Of a stretch of DNA of 6,133 bases, positions 5,394 through 6,133 are shown piece after piece. Below the pieces are notes generated by a model. That model was not told where the DNA came from. It did not search any database and saw nothing but the letters and a program-made list of their open reading frames with translations. The stretch is taken from NCBI GenBank assembly GCA_012800685.1, contig JAAZIT010000288.1:1-6133 (forward strand), read 5' to 3'. The number at the start of each line of letters is the position of its first letter. Within the stretch, counting starts at the first letter, position 1. A program made the translations under genes and the position numbers. This stretch comes from Clostridiales bacterium (lineage in GTDB: Bacteria; Bacillota; Clostridia; Oscillospirales; Ruminococcaceae).

Positions 5394-5726
5394 ATGGCAG
5401 AAAAACTATACAAAAACACATCTGTAAAATACGATTTAGCCGCAGGAATCTCGTATGTGATTGATGTTGAGGTAACTAATGGCGAGCTAACACTTGATGA
5501 AATTCAAGCATACGTTGACCACGGACTTGAACAACACAAATCCAAGGTAATTGACAGGTTAGTAATTAATCTTGACGGCGATTTTGTTGATTTAAAATAT
5601 CATTTTGCTGATGTTCCATTTGATAGAATACGCAGAATTACAGGTTATTTAGTGGGAACAATGGATCGTTTTAACAACGCAAAGAGAGCCGAGGTTTGCG
5701 ACAGAGTTAAGCACGATGTTGGCTAA
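5394..5726 (+). CDS. Small protein with NrdD-like glycyl-radical C-terminal motif
   Basis: The 110-residue soluble protein has two parts. Residues 1-75 show no family motif I can name; they look like a compact alpha/beta domain (strands around 20-28, 56-60 and 65-70; helix 34-48). Residues 79-107 resemble the extreme C-terminus of anaerobic ribonucleoside-triphosphate reductase: RRITGYL (80-86), then FNNAKRAEVCDRVKH (93-107). From memory, E. coli NrdD has RRVCGYLG, then FNAGKQEEVKRRVKH, its radical-bearing Gly681 being in GYL; Gly84 aligns with it. The active-site cysteines and the four zinc-binding cysteines of NrdD are absent; Cys102 is the only cysteine. AAAGGGA (5377-5383) lies ten bases before ATG 5394. 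The NrdR-like operator independently links it to dNTP synthesis. It is a single-gene unit. A role as spare glycyl-radical subunit, NrdD partner or regulator is inference; no reductase activity is possible alone. Confidence 0.85.
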   Translation: MAEKLYKNTSVKYDLAAGISYVIDVEVTNGELTLDEIQAYVDHGLEQHKSKVIDRLVINLDGDFVDLKYHFADVPFDRIRRITGYLVGTMDRFNNAKRAEVCDRVKHDVG

Positions 5727-5835
5727 TAATAACCTTTATTAGATATTACTTCACAGAGGACGATGTTGAATAGAATTCGGAATAATCCAGTAGTGAAAAT
5801 TTCAACAACTTAATACTCTAATATAATAAAAACTT

Positions 5836-5865
5836 AAGGGTTTTGCTTTTAGCAAGACTCTTTTT
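5836..5865 (+). terminator. Rho-independent terminator after the NrdD-like gene
   Basis: The stem 5836-5846 with 5852-5862 (core GGGTTTTGC with GCAAGACTC) has 11 pairs including two G-U pairs and a TTTTA loop. It is followed by a T-run ending at 5865. It lies about 110 bases past the stop codon and closes the single-gene unit. Confidence 0.8.
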
Positions 5866-6005
5866 ATTGACGCAAGCCCTAAATCAATGTAATACGATTC
5901 ATGGAAAGAGTTTGTAATCTTATTCACTAAGAAATGCTGGTAAAAACAAAAAACACACCAAACCTATTTACATCTGGAGTGTCATTTCATATATGAGTGA
6001 ACAAA

Positions 6006-6034
6006 TTGACTTTTAGGTGAGTTTGTGTTACGAT
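6006..6034 (+). promoter_or_regulatory. Promoter-like sequence near the right edge
   Basis: TTGACT (6006-6011) is five of six to the -35 consensus and lies 17 bases from TACGAT (6029-6034), four of six to the -10. The palindrome TCATATATGA just upstream could be a regulator site. It would serve a gene starting near 6096. Confidence 0.45.
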
Positions 6035-6095
6035 AAAATTTAATTTAAAATAAACAGATAATAATGCTAATCAGAAAGGGTAAGAGGTTAAAAAT

Positions 6096-6133
6096 TTGTA
6101 TAACTATTTCAAATTATTTATATTATATAGTAA
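6096..6133 (+). CDS. Possible start of a gene running off the right edge (partial)
   Basis: A TTG codon at 6096-6098 has AGAGG (6083-6087) eight bases upstream and opens a frame that reads (M)YNYFKLFILYS to the window end. The hydrophobic, aromatic N-terminus would fit a membrane protein. A competing ATG at 6064 in another frame is also open to the edge but has no ribosome binding site. With only 12 codons, the call is tentative and no function can be assigned. Confidence 0.3.
   Translation, partial: MYNYFKLFILYS

Larger units (their letters stand above)
5727..6095. other. Non-coding stretch downstream of the NrdD-like gene
   Basis: No convincing gene or structured RNA is visible on either strand. 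Besides the terminator at 5836-5865 it holds a short inverted repeat GTTGAA...TTCAAC at about 5764-5807, a perfect palindrome TCATATATGA (5987-5996), and an imperfect inverted repeat of about 16 bp whose arms lie at 5952-5966 and 6014-6029. The right part probably contains the control region of a gene beyond the edge. Confidence 0.5.

Noticed and set aside
5867..5895. Promoter-like TTGACG, 17 bases, TAATAC, followed by an ATG
   Set aside because: The -10 matches only three of six positions, the sequence overlaps the terminator's downstream flank, and the following frame stops after nine codons (MERVCNLIH).
1..6133. CRISPR array, tRNA, rRNA, insertion sequence or phage attachment site
   Set aside because: No evenly spaced direct repeats, cloverleaf sequence, transposase or long terminal repeats were found in the window.

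Overview
The window looks like chromosomal DNA from a low-GC, endospore-forming Firmicute, most likely an anaerobic clostridium-type organism. Three things point there: the AT-rich sequence with strong AAGGAGG-type ribosome binding sites, a complete spoIIAA-spoIIAB-sigF sporulation operon, and a small gene related to the oxygen-sensitive (class III) ribonucleotide reductase. I cannot name the species.

Layout, left to right. (1) Positions 2-681, + strand: the last 17 codons of an upstream gene, overlapping by one base an ABC transporter ATPase of the bacteriocin/lantibiotic-export type. (2) Positions 682-955: a gap with a strong hairpin terminator that can serve both the ABC gene and the convergent MATE gene. 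(3) Positions 956-2320, - strand: a MATE-family multidrug/sodium antiporter, with palindromes upstream that may be operator sites. (4) Positions 2594-4123, - strand: sigF, spoIIAB and spoIIAA, transcribed in the order AA-AB-F and closed by a hairpin terminator at 2509-2541. These genes encode the forespore sigma factor, its anti-sigma kinase and its anti-anti-sigma antagonist. (5) Positions 4324-5214, + strand: a radical SAM protein of the spore-photoproduct-lyase-like (SplB/COG1533) superfamily, transcribed divergently from spoIIA. (6) Positions 5394-5726, + strand: a 110-residue protein whose C-terminal third resembles the glycyl-radical tail of anaerobic ribonucleotide reductase NrdD. A near-consensus promoter precedes it, with one NrdR-like box in the -35/-10 spacer and a second, weaker box 32 bp downstream. 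A hairpin terminator follows. (7) Positions 5727-6133: mostly non-coding, with a promoter-like sequence and a possible TTG start of a gene that runs off the right edge.

How the genes work together: spoIIAA, spoIIAB and sigF form one partner-switching module. SpoIIAB binds and inhibits SigF and phosphorylates SpoIIAA; dephosphorylated SpoIIAA releases SigF. The other genes look like separate transcription units. The most interesting part is the small NrdD-tail-like protein under an apparent NrdR operator. Both protein motif and promoter independently suggest deoxynucleotide synthesis, yet the protein is far too short to be a reductase. It could be a detached glycyl-radical domain, analogous to GrcA/YfiD for pyruvate formate-lyase, or a regulator or accessory factor of NrdD.
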